A stretch of 64,000 nt of DNA from Natronobacterium gregoryi SP2 (GCF_000230715.2 NC_019792.1:3348001-3412000), one strand, 5' to 3'. Positions 16,635 through 25,967 are shown, counted from the first letter of the stretch. Notes: generated by a model from the letters alone, not told the origin. A program made the numbers and translations.

Positions 16635-17022
16635 CGTCGTGTACTCTCGTTGTCGGATAGCGCTTTCACCCGGTTTCTCCTGGCGGGCGACCAGTCGGTA
16701 TGGCTTCGCGTGACTATCTGTAAGCCGACATCATTACTCTTGCTATCTCACCGATACTGGTGGCTCCGATTCCCCTCTTACTCCTGTGTCGACAACGCGG
16801 GGCAGTTTGCTGGTCGGACTCGTTACCGCTACCGGCTTACGCTGTTCACTGCCTAGTCGCAGGAAAGCACCGATCTCGAGACCACGAGAAGCGTCGCGTC
16901 TCGAGCGCTCCCCGAGGAGAGTCTCTGCGCCGAAAGGACGGTAAGTGGTGCATGCAGACGTGACAGCCCGTCTCAGAATCGGGCCGTGTCCTGGATTCGC
17001 CAGAGCGTCCAGCAGCGTTCGT
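16635..17022. other. Gene-free stretch, 388 bp
   Basis: No credible gene between DUF5305 and the signal peptidase. The open frames are Arg/Ser-rich. I see no strong hairpin. Confidence 0.5.
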
Positions 17023-18177
17023 CTACCGGAATTTTCGGCGAAGGCGCACCAGCACCGAAACGTCGGATACCGGGTCCCGAAGTCGAAGGTCCGTCGCGCC
17101 AAAGAGAACGACCACGATCGTGATCGCCGCTGCGACGAGGACGCCGTTTACCGCTGCAATCGCAACGAGCGGATGAAGGCTGTGGAACCAGACGAGCAGC
17201 GAGGGCGCGGTCACCAGCACGTACCGGTGTTCGTCGACGTGACGGGTGTACTCGCCGGTTTCTTCGGGCGCAGTCGCAGCAACAGTTGCCGTCTCACTAC
17301 TCCGGGGTGAAACCGTCTGCCATTCGGGGCTTACAGTCACTGTTTCGTGATGCACCTCCCGAACGACGAGGACGGGGAGATACCCCGAGTTTTCGGTTTC
17401 GTGCTCGACCTCGATCTGTTCACCGGGTGCAGCGACCTGTGGGTCGTCACTCGGTGCCGTTGCACTCCCTACCCCAAACGCGATCGTTCCCGACGGGATC
17501 ACCATCGACGCCGTCGCGAACGTGACGAATACGAGCAAGACGATCCCCACCACCGTCCCGATACCGACCACGTTCGGGCGGTTTCGTGACCGTCGCGTGT
17601 CTCGGCTCGTTGGACTGAGAACCTCGAGCAGGAGGCCAAACCCGAGGAGGGCAATCCCGCTACCGACGAGAAACGCACCGGCATCATTGGTGTCGAACAC
17701 GTCTGTAACACCGGCTGCCGTTGCGATCGTTCCGACGGCAGTTTCCGTAACGGCCGTTACTCCGACGACGATCGAGCCGAGAGACGGGATCGTAACGACC
17801 TCGCCGTGTACCTGCAGTGCATGGGCGACGACTTGCTCGTCGCTGACGGGTGGTTCGGCGGCGTCTTGATCGGTAAACGGGTTCGCATCACCGACCGTAA
17901 TATAGCCCTCGTCGGTCTCCTCGACGATGCGATGAGTCGTCAGTTCACCTCCGTGGAGTTCGACTGCGTCGAAAACGACGACATCGCCCTCTGCGGGCGG
18001 CCCAGAGACGGCGTTCGGGATAGCAATAAAGCCGTCACCGGCGTCCATCGTTGGCTCCATACTCCCCGTCGCAACGTAGCCGAAGAGAATCGGCTGTCCG
18101 AGCAACTGACCGAGTAACAATGCAACGACAACGACGGCTACAGCGAGACCGACCGTTCGAGTTAGAACTGTTCGCAT
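17023..18177 (-). CDS. Signal peptidase I (archaeal/SipW type, S26)
   Basis: 384 residues. An N-terminal helix (about 7-28) precedes the catalytic Ser39 in TGSMEPTM; His82 in LTTHRIVEE takes the place of the bacterial Lys, the archaeal/eukaryotic arrangement; GDANPFTDQD holds the conserved Asp region. A C-terminal extension has two further helices, an extracytoplasmic beta domain and a last helix (about 335-360). The length far exceeds a housekeeping SPase I. With DUF1102 genes next door it is likely a dedicated, SipW-like peptidase. Confidence 0.88.
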   Translation of the reverse strand: MRTVLTRTVGLAVAVVVVALLLGQLLGQPILFGYVATGSMEPTMDAGDGFIAIPNAVSGPPAEGDVVVFDAVELHGGELTTHRIVEETDEGYITVGDANPFTDQDAAEPPVSDEQVVAHALQVHGEVVTIPSLGSIVVGVTAVTETAVGTIATAAGVTDVFDTNDAGAFLVGSGIALLGFGLLLEVLSPTSRDTRRSRNRPNVVGIGTVVGIVLLVFVTFATASMVIPSGTIAFGVGSATAPSDDPQVAAPGEQIEVEHETENSGYLPVLVVREVHHETVTVSPEWQTVSPRSSETATVAATAPEETGEYTRHVDEHRYVLVTAPSLLVWFHSLHPLVAIAAVNGVLVAAAITIVVVLFGATDLRLRDPVSDVSVLVRLRRKFR

Positions 18178-18550
18178 GGGTGACGAGTCGGAGTGTGGGA
18201 CTTCCCAGCTCTCAGTTCACTAAACGGCTGTAACGCACGAGCAGGTCGCCCCGTCCCACAGGACGTCGTCCTGCCGAGAGTCGACGGCGTCGGTCCCGGT
18301 ATCGCCGGTCTGGGACGCGTCTCGTGAGACATCAGCAGCTCACTCCGGGACGCGGTCGCGCCAATCGGTTCGGCGCGTGCCGCGACACCGAATGGACCGT
18401 CGATACCTTCCTGTCTCCACGACGATGCCTGGACGAGACGCTTCGCTCGTCCCAGCAGTCGAAAACGACAGTCAACCCATACTGACACTCGATCTCTCAT
18501 ACGGATACGCCGAACGCTGGATCACCTCGAGGTGCAAAACGTGCGACGCG
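18178..18550. other. Gene-free stretch, 373 bp
   Basis: Probably 5' control DNA of the signal peptidase gene. No coding frame of haloarchaeal character and no clear operator seen. Confidence 0.5.
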
Positions 18551-19057
18551 TTACTCCTCGTCGGTTTCTGCAACGATCGTTATCGTTTCGGGGATACCGA
18601 TATCTTCGTCAGGGTCTGACGTGGTGACGTCGAAGCTGACATCCAGTTTCGCTGTCTGTTCGATCCCGAGTTCGATACTCGTTTCTCCCGACGCGAGGTC
18701 GTCGTGATCGAACGCCATCGGTGCCCCATCAGCGTCGAGTAGCTCGTCGCTTCCGTCCCTGATCGAGACCGTTACCTCCCTTTCTCCGTTGTTCGTAATC
18801 GCCAAAGCATCTTCGAATTCGGTCGTTGCACTGACGTTGAGAGTATCGAGATCGAATTCGATGACAGCCTCGTCAGCTCCCGAGAGTGTCTCACTGAGAA
18901 TCTCGAGCCCCAACAGTGCAGTATCATCGCTTGCAGTCTCGATGTCCACGGATCGGTCCGCTTCAACCGTGTCGAACGCTCCCGTTGCGAGTACAGTGCC
19001 ACCGCCGATAGCGACCGTCCCCAATCCAGCCAGTACCGTTCGTCGAGTTCGTCTCAT
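18551..19057 (-). CDS. DUF1102-family secreted surface protein
   Basis: 168 residues with a signal RRTRRTVLAGLGTVAIGGGT and the family junction ATGAFDTVEADRSVDIETAS. The mature part is all beta, Asp-rich and Cys-free. DUF1102 proteins resemble TasA/camelysin-type and archaeal bundling-pilin precursors cut by SipW-like peptidases (family knowledge; homology not tested here). The cognate peptidase gene follows downstream on the same strand. Likely role: extracellular fibre or surface-layer subunit. Confidence 0.8.
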   Translation of the reverse strand: MRRTRRTVLAGLGTVAIGGGTVLATGAFDTVEADRSVDIETASDDTALLGLEILSETLSGADEAVIEFDLDTLNVSATTEFEDALAITNNGEREVTVSIRDGSDELLDADGAPMAFDHDDLASGETSIELGIEQTAKLDVSFDVTTSDPDEDIGIPETITIVAETDEE

Positions 19058-19715
19058 GTTGTGTTCCCCTGTGGCCGGCCGATAGCTCTATCGACCGTTA
19101 CACACAGATCTAATTCGTTCTAACGACTCTGCACACTTAACTATTCTACTTCCTCGTCTGTAACAATCAATGGACTGTCACCAAAACCAACGTTTCGGGT
19201 AGTGTACGACTCGAAGCAGGTGAATACGAGAGCAAGGCCGTGTACACACCCAGCGCTCGATGCGACAGCCTCCCGGCAACCGTCTCGCCTACACTCCCGA
19301 TCCATACATTTAAGTTACGAGAATTGTTACGGCGGCATACTGTTCCACACCCCCAGTCCCAGGAGCCGCCAGGTATCGAGACGCGTCGCGTCTCGCTTCC
19401 ACGGCAAAACGCCTCGCGTTCTGGAGTCGGCTTCGAGCCAGGAAGGGCCACGGAACAACTCACGAACGCCTGGACGACCCGTCTGCTCCCATGACTGCCC
19501 GAGATGACCCACGACTGCCTCCGTGTTTGACTCGAGTGGCATGACTCGCCCCAGAGAGTCGGTGGGGAGAAAAACGAGGACAGAGAGCAGGCAAACGACA
19601 GTATCGGCGCTTCAGTGCCGCCAACGTCGGCGACTGTGATCCAACAGACGTTGGAGACGCGACTGCCAGGGCAGAAACACGACCACGTCGAACGACACCG
19701 TAACAACACCGAAAC
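19058..19715. other. Gene-free stretch between divergent DUF1102-type genes, 658 bp
   Basis: Carries promoters for both divergent secreted-protein genes; TATA-like TTAAGT is near 19135 (minus) and CATTTAAGTTACG near 19305 (plus). The open frames inside are Arg/Ser/Pro-rich and not credible. Confidence 0.45.
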
Positions 19716-20501
19716 ATGCGCACAGTTACGATACTCGGGGTCGCCTTCGTTCTCGCCGGGACAGTGTTACTTACCGTCCCAGCGTACGGGTTTTCTACGA
19801 GCAACGCAGACCGGGGCGTTGCGGTACAAACAGCCGAGGATAGCGATGCTCTGCTCGAAATTACCGACAGTTCACAGGAGGCCGCGGTCACTCCAGAGAG
19901 CCCCACAGCTATATTCGACCTGCTGGATACGACCGGTCAGATCGACGACGTTACCGTGATCTCGGCGTCGATTACCGGCGTCGAGGCAACGGCCCTCGAC
20001 GTGACAGCCACCCCTACCGATGCCGATCGATACTCCGTCACCGTCGCCTGCCACGAGTCCGAGAGAGAGACAGCCGCCACTGTTACCGTGACACTCGAGA
20101 CCAGCGGCACCGTTCACGTCGTCGCCGACCGAACGACGGATCACGCGCTCCAGATCGAGTGTGAGACCGGCGAAGATACTTATTCCGAATCCAGCGTCAC
20201 CGACGATGTCGTGATCGAAGGCGACAGTCGATTCGAAGAGCCAGTCGACATCAAAGGTGGTGGCAGTATCAGCGGAGAGGGAGCCCTCACGTTCGAAGAC
20301 GAACTCGAGATCAGAGGCAGTGGCGGCATCGATGTAGATGGAGACATTACGTTCGAAGAGACGGTAGAAATCAGTGGCGCCGAAGCCAGTATCACTGCCG
20401 GAGGAGACATCACGTTCAAGAACGGAGTGGAAATTTCGGGAGCCGGTAACGAGCCGGGAGAGAGCGGACTAATCACGGCCGCTGGCGAAATCCACTGGTG
20501 A
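19716..20501 (+). CDS. DUF1102-like secreted protein with C-terminal beta-solenoid repeats
   Basis: 261 residues. The N-terminus (MRTVTILGVAFVLAGTVLLT, then GFSTSNADRGVAVQTAEDSD, then ALLEITD) aligns by eye with the DUF1102 neighbour at 18551-19057 (AFDTVEADRSVDIETAS). A middle beta domain contains two Cys. From about residue 165 to the end runs a repeat of the form (I/L)TFE(D/E)xxEI(S/R)G with Gly-rich turns (EGALTFEDELEIRGSGG, DGDITFEETVEISGAEA, GGDITFKNGVEISGAGN), as in bactofilin-like solenoids. It may polymerise. Confidence 0.65.
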   Translation: MRTVTILGVAFVLAGTVLLTVPAYGFSTSNADRGVAVQTAEDSDALLEITDSSQEAAVTPESPTAIFDLLDTTGQIDDVTVISASITGVEATALDVTATPTDADRYSVTVACHESERETAATVTVTLETSGTVHVVADRTTDHALQIECETGEDTYSESSVTDDVVIEGDSRFEEPVDIKGGGSISGEGALTFEDELEIRGSGGIDVDGDITFEETVEISGAEASITAGGDITFKNGVEISGAGNEPGESGLITAAGEIHW

Positions 20502-20655
20502 GTTGTGACGCCGCCACAGCCCGTCCGGGACGACTTTCACAGGCGGCACGAGGCGGAAGCAGTGAGACTGTCCACGACCCGAGCCGCTGAACCGCCCCAG
20601 CTCCCGGTTCGTGGACCAGCCGATACGTAGATACCGTCGATTACGAGAACGGAGA

Positions 20656-20740
20656 CATGCGGTTTGCTGTCCGTCAGTTCTGGTGCGACCACGAGCACGC
20701 CTGCGGTCGCGCCGGAACAGCGGGACAGCAGTCCGTATCA
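20656..20740. repeat. Type A palindromic repeat, copy 4
   Basis: Ends CATGCGGTTTGCTGTCCG and GGGACAGCAGTCCGTATCA with inner stem GTGCGACCAC-type / GCGGTCGCGCC. Seventy-eight bp from copy 5. Confidence 0.65.
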
Positions 20741-20818
20741 GAGACAACCTCGCGCAGAGTAACACTCTCGACGAAGCAGCGATTCCCGGATTCGCCTCGA
20801 CATCACACCCCGCCCCTC

Positions 20819-20904
20819 TGATACGGATTACTGTAACGATTTGCCGGCGCAACCGCCGCCCGGGTCGCGGTTGTGCCGAAAATGACTTACAGTAAACCGT
20901 ATGA
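20819..20904. repeat. Type A palindromic repeat, copy 5
   Basis: Ends TGATACGGATTACTGTAACG and CTTACAGTAAACCGTATGA. The inner stem is CCGGCGCAACCGCC / GCGGTTGTGCCG, a paired change from GCGACCGC/GCGGTCGC. It separates the convergent solenoid-protein and histidine-kinase genes. Confidence 0.7.
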
Positions 20905-20923
20905 GAACGAGACGATATCGGCG

Positions 20924-23134
20924 CTACTCCGACTCCATGCAGACTTCGAATCTCGCCCCACCGTCTTCACCGTCCGCAAGATCGATACTCCACCCGTGCC
21001 CCTCGACAACTGTCTCCACGATCGAGAGGCCGTACCCCGTATTCCCCTCGAGTGTCGTATAGCCCGAGTCAAAGACGTCATCGCGTTCGTTCGAGGGAAT
21101 ACCGTCACCCGTATCTTCGACGTAGAAGCCGACTTCGCCGTCGAACAGCCCAACCGTCACTGTGACATCCTCACCACCGTGTTCGACGGCATTACGAAAC
21201 AGATTCTCGAACAGTTGCTGGAGACGGTCCGGGTCGGCATCGATCGTTCGCTCACACGCTGTTTCGAGCGTTGCGTCGCCCGTCTCGACGTACGACCACG
21301 CCCTTTCGACGACCGATTCGAGAGTCACCGGTCGCGGACGCTGTATCTCTTTTCCCTCTCGAGAGAGCCAGAGCAGATCCTCGATAATTTCTTCCATCCG
21401 AGTATGAGACGCTGCAACGTCGTTCAGATGGTCGAGATCACCGCTCTCTCGGGCGAGCTCGAGGTGCCCCGTAGCAACGTTTAGCGGGTTCCGCAAGTCA
21501 TGGGAGACCAGACTTGCAAACTCTGCAAGACGACTGTTCCGTTCTTCGAGTTGTCGCTCGTTCCTGATTCGGTCCAAAACGGCTGTGAGAATCGAAGCGA
21601 TGATCTTCACGAGCCATTCGTCGTCGTCGGTGAAACACCCCGGTTCTCGTGCTCCGATCAGAACGACACCGTGATCACCGAGTGGAAGAACGAGCTTACT
21701 TCGAAGATCAGTCTCTGCGTTGGAGGCATTTTCAGCGGTCCAGACGTCATCGCATCGGCGAGCGACACCCGTTTCGTAAACCTCCCGGACAATTTCCTCA
21801 CCGGCCTCGAACGTCGGTCGATCTGTCGTCACACCGTCGCCCTGGTCCGAGACCGATACCGGCTCGAGTGCGTCTGTTTCCGTATCGGAGAGAAAGACTC
21901 TGTGCAGATCACACTCGAGTAGCATTGTCACGTGTTCACTAACCTGTTTGCAGGCTTCGCTCCGAGAGTCAGCCTCGATCCACCCCGTTGTTGCTCGATA
22001 CAGGCGCTTGAACTTCTCTTCCCGTCGTTTTCGGTCAGTTATCTCGTCGTTGACGGCGACGAAGTGGCTTATCTGCCCTTGGCTATCGGTGAGAGGGGCG
22101 ATAGTCTGATTGGCGATGTATCGGGACCCGTCTTTTCTCTCGTTGATAATTTCGTTTTGCCAGGTCTCTCCCTCGAGAATCGTCTCCCACAGTTGCCGAT
22201 AGTACTCGGTGTCGTGTGCCCCTGATTTGAGAACCCGTGGTGTTGACCCCGCGACGTCCGAATACGCATAGCCTGTTACGTCTTCGAAGGCCGCGTTCGC
22301 GTATAAAATCTCACCACTAGAGTCAGTGATGTACATCGAGTGGCCAGACCGAGCGATCGCTTCTCTGAACAACTCGAGTGTTTCTTGCTGTCGTTTCTCG
22401 TCTGTAATGTCTCGAACGTGTAAGGCAAAAGCAGTGTCTCCCTCATACTGGATCGATTGGACGGTAAGCTCCGTCCAGAATTCCGTTCCATCGTTGGCTT
22501 CACACTGCCATTCGATGGGCTGTATGGACTCGCTGTGGCCGTGCTCTAAAAGCTCACTCAACGACGCGTCCAACGCAGGTTGGGCCTCAGCGCCGACCGA
22601 TTCGAGGGACTGCTGCCGAAGTTCGTCCACCGTGTACCCCCAATAGTCACACGCCGTTTTGTTAGCTGTAGTAATCGTCGCCCGTGCTGGGTCGTACACG
22701 AGAACCGCATGCGGGACGGAGTCGAGCAACTCGGCCAGCGGCGGCTCGTCGTGATGCGCTTCGATAGCATCTTCGATCCGGTGTGCAATACCCGCAGAAT
22801 GTGCATCTGAGAGCGGTAGATACTCGGTTACCCCTGCATTGACTGCATCCCTCGCAACCGTCGTTAGGTCACCAGCAACAAAGAGAAAAAATGGCACCTC
22901 CGAATTCTCCTGCCGAACCGTTCTGAGGAGTTCGACTCCCGTTCCCTCCAAAAGCTCCTGTCTGCTCAGAATACAGTCGATCGACTTCGTCTCGAGAGTC
23001 GACGTTGCGTCGCTAATTCCGGTCGCAACTGTAAGTTCGACCTCGCTACAGACCCGTCTATTCCGTGTGAAGATCGTACGAAGGCTGTTTGTCTGCCCGT
23101 TGGTATCTTCGACAGCGAGTATTCGGTCGGTCAT
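20924..23134 (-). CDS. PAS/GAF sensor histidine kinase with degenerate receiver
   Basis: Start at 23134 (MTDRILAVEDTNGQ), ten codons inside the longest frame, matches a receiver N-terminus. Order: receiver-like domain (1-120), PAS (about 135-245; ANKTACDYWGYTVDELR), PAS (about 255-370; YANAAFEDVTGYAYSDVAGS), GAF (about 380-510), HisKA (SLVSHDLRNPLNVATGHLEL) and HATPase_c (NAVEHGGEDV; DTGDGIPSNERDDVF; GLSIVETVVEGHGW). The receiver reads CILSRQELLEGTG where the phosphoacceptor Asp should be, so it is probably not phosphorylated. No membrane helices: a cytoplasmic sensor. Confidence 0.88.
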   Translation of the reverse strand: MTDRILAVEDTNGQTNSLRTIFTRNRRVCSEVELTVATGISDATSTLETKSIDCILSRQELLEGTGVELLRTVRQENSEVPFFLFVAGDLTTVARDAVNAGVTEYLPLSDAHSAGIAHRIEDAIEAHHDEPPLAELLDSVPHAVLVYDPARATITTANKTACDYWGYTVDELRQQSLESVGAEAQPALDASLSELLEHGHSESIQPIEWQCEANDGTEFWTELTVQSIQYEGDTAFALHVRDITDEKRQQETLELFREAIARSGHSMYITDSSGEILYANAAFEDVTGYAYSDVAGSTPRVLKSGAHDTEYYRQLWETILEGETWQNEIINERKDGSRYIANQTIAPLTDSQGQISHFVAVNDEITDRKRREEKFKRLYRATTGWIEADSRSEACKQVSEHVTMLLECDLHRVFLSDTETDALEPVSVSDQGDGVTTDRPTFEAGEEIVREVYETGVARRCDDVWTAENASNAETDLRSKLVLPLGDHGVVLIGAREPGCFTDDDEWLVKIIASILTAVLDRIRNERQLEERNSRLAEFASLVSHDLRNPLNVATGHLELARESGDLDHLNDVAASHTRMEEIIEDLLWLSREGKEIQRPRPVTLESVVERAWSYVETGDATLETACERTIDADPDRLQQLFENLFRNAVEHGGEDVTVTVGLFDGEVGFYVEDTGDGIPSNERDDVFDSGYTTLEGNTGYGLSIVETVVEGHGWSIDLADGEDGGARFEVCMESE

Positions 23135-23399
23135 GGATTGGGGTTGGTGTTCGACGACCGGCAAGTGGTCAGCAGCCGTGGTTGCGCTCGTACAGCGAAC
23201 AACTGGACGTTACACAGATAACAGCGGTGATTTCGGGCGCGTGTCCAGTGATTCGTCTCGGGAACACCTCGGACTCGCTCGAATTCGTTCGAGCTTTCTA
23301 ACAGAGAGACCGTGCTGTAGTTGGCTGGGAAAGCGTTACACAGCCCGAACAGTCAGAAGGGAAGGGAGACAACTAACAGGACAGGGAGAAGACAGCCAG

Positions 23400-23561
23400 T
23401 GGCGGGCCAAGCTTGCACTGCTGGGTCGACCCTGGTGGCGGGCCAAGCCTGAACTGATGGGTCGAATCTGGCGGTGTGGCTCGATTCGGCCCGTCAGTCG
23501 ACGGTTGGGACGGTACTAGTCGTGTGGTCGGTTCGACACAGCAGTCGACGCTTGGAACGGG
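23400..23561 (+). repeat. Type B repeat, copy 5, split by an inserted type B copy
   Basis: The left arm (TGGCGGGCCAAGCTTGCACT, 23400-23435) and right arm (GTCGGTTCGACACAGCAGTC plus GACGCTTGG, 23521-23561) make one type B element when the 85 bp between them are removed. The joined form matches the intact copy at 24837-24920 through its loop. Confidence 0.65.
23436..23520 (+). repeat. Type B palindromic repeat, copy 4, inserted in copy 5
   Basis: TGGCGGGCCAAGCCTGAACT at the left, GGTTGGGACGGTACTAGT at the right. Arms TGATGGGTCGAATC and GATTCGGCCCGTCA pair. Almost identical to the reverse complement of 12617-12700. No target-site duplication is evident at its ends. Confidence 0.75.
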
Positions 23562-24213
23562 GCCAGATGCTGCCTACCGAGAACCGTCCACCCGCCACCG
23601 CTCTCGTTACCGCTCCTCGGGCAGTTCCAACACTGTCACCGCGCTCACCCAGTATCTTTCGTTCCGTCTGGCACTCTACGCGAGTTCGAGGACACGGCAG
23701 CGATTCCGGTCACACCGAGACGACCCAACCGAATCGAGTCGAACAACCGCTTCGAGAACCAGCAGTCGATCGTGACTCGAGGAAGACCTTTACACGGGTC
23801 GTCGATCCTGTCAGTAGTCATTGAAACTCTCTTTTTACGGTAGTACACTTGTAATGACATGTGGGCCAGGTCGGTAGCGACACTCGGTCGCCGAAAGAAC
23901 GTCAGCACGCACCTGAACGCGTGGAATGTGTCAGTCGACGACTCCGCAAGCTCCTCTCAGATTTGCTGGGGAGAACCCCCCACAGCCGTCTTGTCCGCCC
24001 TTTCGAGGGACTCTGCGTCGGCAAGCACTAACTGGAAGCCGTTGCGGACGTCGTGACGAGCTACCGTATCAAAAGACCCGATTTCACCGTCTATCCTCCA
24101 CCTGTCGTAGGTGCACTCGGACCGGCAACTCCGATCGGACGGACTGCTTTCACCACTGGCTGCTGTCGGCCTCGTCCTGGCTCTTCTCGAGATTGGGCTC
24201 TCTTGCCGATCGG

Positions 24214-24552
24214 TTAGCTGTCTTCTGTCTGGTCTTCACCGCGAGCGAAACTCGCCTGCGGGTCGTCAGTGGCGGCGGCGGGGCCGTCGATGAGGTCCTC
24301 GAAGTTATCTACTTGCTCGTACTGCCCCTGGTAGAGCAGTGCCGCCTTCCCGTCGGACGTGATTTCGTACAGGCCGGAGCGTTCGGCCGGACCGATCTTC
24401 CGAACGAGGCCGTAGTCTTCGAGCACCGGTAATCGTGTGTTGATGTTCTTCCGACTCTTCCCCGTGTGGGAGGCCAGATTCGTCGCAACGTTTCGACCTT
24501 TGTCCTCGAGTTCCTCTAGGATGAGGAAGTCAGTTGGTTGACGGAGTTTCAT
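24214..24552 (-). CDS. Winged-helix regulator (PhiH1-repressor-like)
   Basis: Start at 24552 (MKLRQPTDFLILEELEDKGR) gives 112 residues; a GATAACC TATA-like box centred 25 bp upstream fits a leaderless mRNA and excludes the longer frame. The wHTH reads NVATNLASHTGKSRKNINTR, then LPVLEDYGLVRKIGPAERSG with the wing LYEITSDGKAA. Haloarchaeal proteins of this type resemble the repressor of virus phiH1. The tail is acidic and probably disordered. Stand-alone; target unknown. Confidence 0.8.
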   Translation of the reverse strand: MKLRQPTDFLILEELEDKGRNVATNLASHTGKSRKNINTRLPVLEDYGLVRKIGPAERSGLYEITSDGKAALLYQGQYEQVDNFEDLIDGPAAATDDPQASFARGEDQTEDS

Positions 24553-24657
24553 CGTTAAACTCTCGAGACGAAAGGTTATCCCCACTGGAAACTAAGACCT
24601 TTCGGCCAACATGATTGGGACGGTATCTCCCAGTTCACAGGCGGTACGAGGCGGCTG

Positions 24658-24685
24658 CCCCGACCCTTGAGGTCGGGGAGGAAGC
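24658..24685. repeat. Hairpin resembling an IS200/IS605 (IS1341-type) end
   Basis: CCCCGACCCTTGAGGTCGGG (24658-24677) followed by GAGGAAGCC is the hairpin seen at ends of haloarchaeal IS605-order elements with TnpB. No transposase or TnpB frame is near, so it is an isolated end or a non-autonomous remnant. Confidence 0.45.
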
Positions 24686-24836
24686 CGACAATCGATGTAA
24701 CAAACCATGCCACAATGGCTGGTCGAAGGGTGTCAACTGATCTTCCGAGATGACGAGAGACGGAGTCTCTCGAACCACGTGACCTCGAGGCGATTTACGT
24801 GCTCGGGCCACGGTGAGTTCGACGTGGTTTCACTCG

Positions 24837-24920
24837 TGGCGACCCAGGCTTGCACTGCTGGGTCGAATCTGGTTGTGTGTGTCGGTTCGACTCGTCAGTC
24901 GACGGGTGACACAGTAGTAA
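24837..24920 (+). repeat. Type B palindromic repeat, copy 6
   Basis: TGGCGACCCAGGCTTGCACT at the left and CGTCAGTCGACGGGTGACAC at the right, with arms TGCTGGGTCGAATC and GGTTCGACTCGTCA. This intact copy shows what the disrupted copy at 23400-23561 looked like before insertion. Confidence 0.6.
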
Positions 24921-25489
24921 CGTTCGATACCACACTTTCCCGGCGACTGGATCGGCGAGACAAATAGTCTGAAAAAGATAATTTCTGTCGTCTTCTTCTA
25001 CAAGAGATACGTTTGTCCGATCTCGGTAGCCGTGTGACGGGCCGTGAGAACTGATCCACCGTGGCAGCGGTTGCTGGTAAGACCGCCGGCAGCGGCGTCG
25101 CTGACGACGCGTTTCTGGCCCAACACGAAACGACACCCTCGTGCAAGCGGACCCGCAGACGCCGGAAACAGCCGAGAAGAGGAGACTCTGCTCTCGTCGG
25201 ACCGACAGCGGCAGACTGCCAGTGTTACTCGTCGCTGAGTCGAACTTCGAGAGACTGCAACTCGATTCAGGCGATCACCGCCTTTCGGCCGTCGAACCAC
25301 CGTCTGTCGCTAACTCCGTCGTGCCGTGTGGCTCCACTCGAGCCTATATGTTCTATAAAATAACTATATAGTGGACTGATAGTTGTATTTATTGATACTA
25401 ACTCTCTCTGACGTTCGTCCGGAGTGTTCCTCTCGACCCACACTCCGAGGAGTCGGTGTCTCGACCGAGGTAGTCGACCGTGGGAGCGA

Positions 25490-25572
25490 GACGGACTGCT
25501 GTCCCGATGTCCCGGCGCGACCGCGAGTCCTTCTGCGGCCGCGCCGGAACTGACGGACAGCAAACCGTGTCA
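25490..25572. repeat. Type A palindromic repeat, copy 6
   Basis: Ends GACGGACTGCTGTCCCGATG and CGGACAGCAAACCGTGTCA, inner stem CCGGCGCGACCGC / GCGGCCGCGCCGG. Confidence 0.7.
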
Positions 25573-25967
25573 ATGCCCCCGCCGTTAACTGAACACGGTC
25601 AGCGAACGACCGAATCGTGAATCGACCTTCGCCACGCCCTGCAAGACGAGGAATCCGCCCTCGGATCTCTACCGGATGTGGCGTTCGAGGTTCCAATCCC
25701 CACTCGAGGAGAACCGTCGCCAGACTGGGGGAACTCTCTTTTCGGCTGTGTTGAATCACTAGTGGGGTAGTTTACACCAACAACCGATAGCGGTTCTCCC
25801 GTCGGGCCTACCGCTCGACTTGCACCTGAAGTCGCAGGTATGCGCTCACAATCGCTATCACACTCAGTACGAGACTCGATGCACGATCGCGAACGATTCG
25901 AGAGCAAATCGGACGGAATCGTCCGACCTCTCTCGAGGGGTCACGAGACTATCTGGTCGGCTCGATC

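Larger units (their letters stand above)
23135..24213. other. Gene-free stretch, about 1.08 kb
   Basis: Promoter DNA of the kinase, then the nested type B repeats (23400-23561). A minus-strand frame starting at the ATG at 23821 (MTTDRIDDPCKGLPRVTIDC) runs 58 codons but ends in Arg/Ser-rich sequence; I do not support it as a gene. Nothing else found. Confidence 0.45.
24553..25967. other. Gene-free stretch, about 1.4 kb
   Basis: Holds the IS605-like hairpin (24658-24685), type B copy 6 (24837-24920) and type A copy 6 (25490-25572). Near 25350-25400 lies an AT-rich segment (CTATATAG) without a following gene. The open frames are Arg/Ser/Thr-rich on both strands. It looks like a graveyard of small mobile repeats. 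Confidence 0.5.

Noticed and set aside
22839-23519. 226-codon plus-strand frame opposite the kinase start
   Set aside because: Ser/Arg/Val-rich and antisense to the receiver domain; it also runs through the type B repeat.
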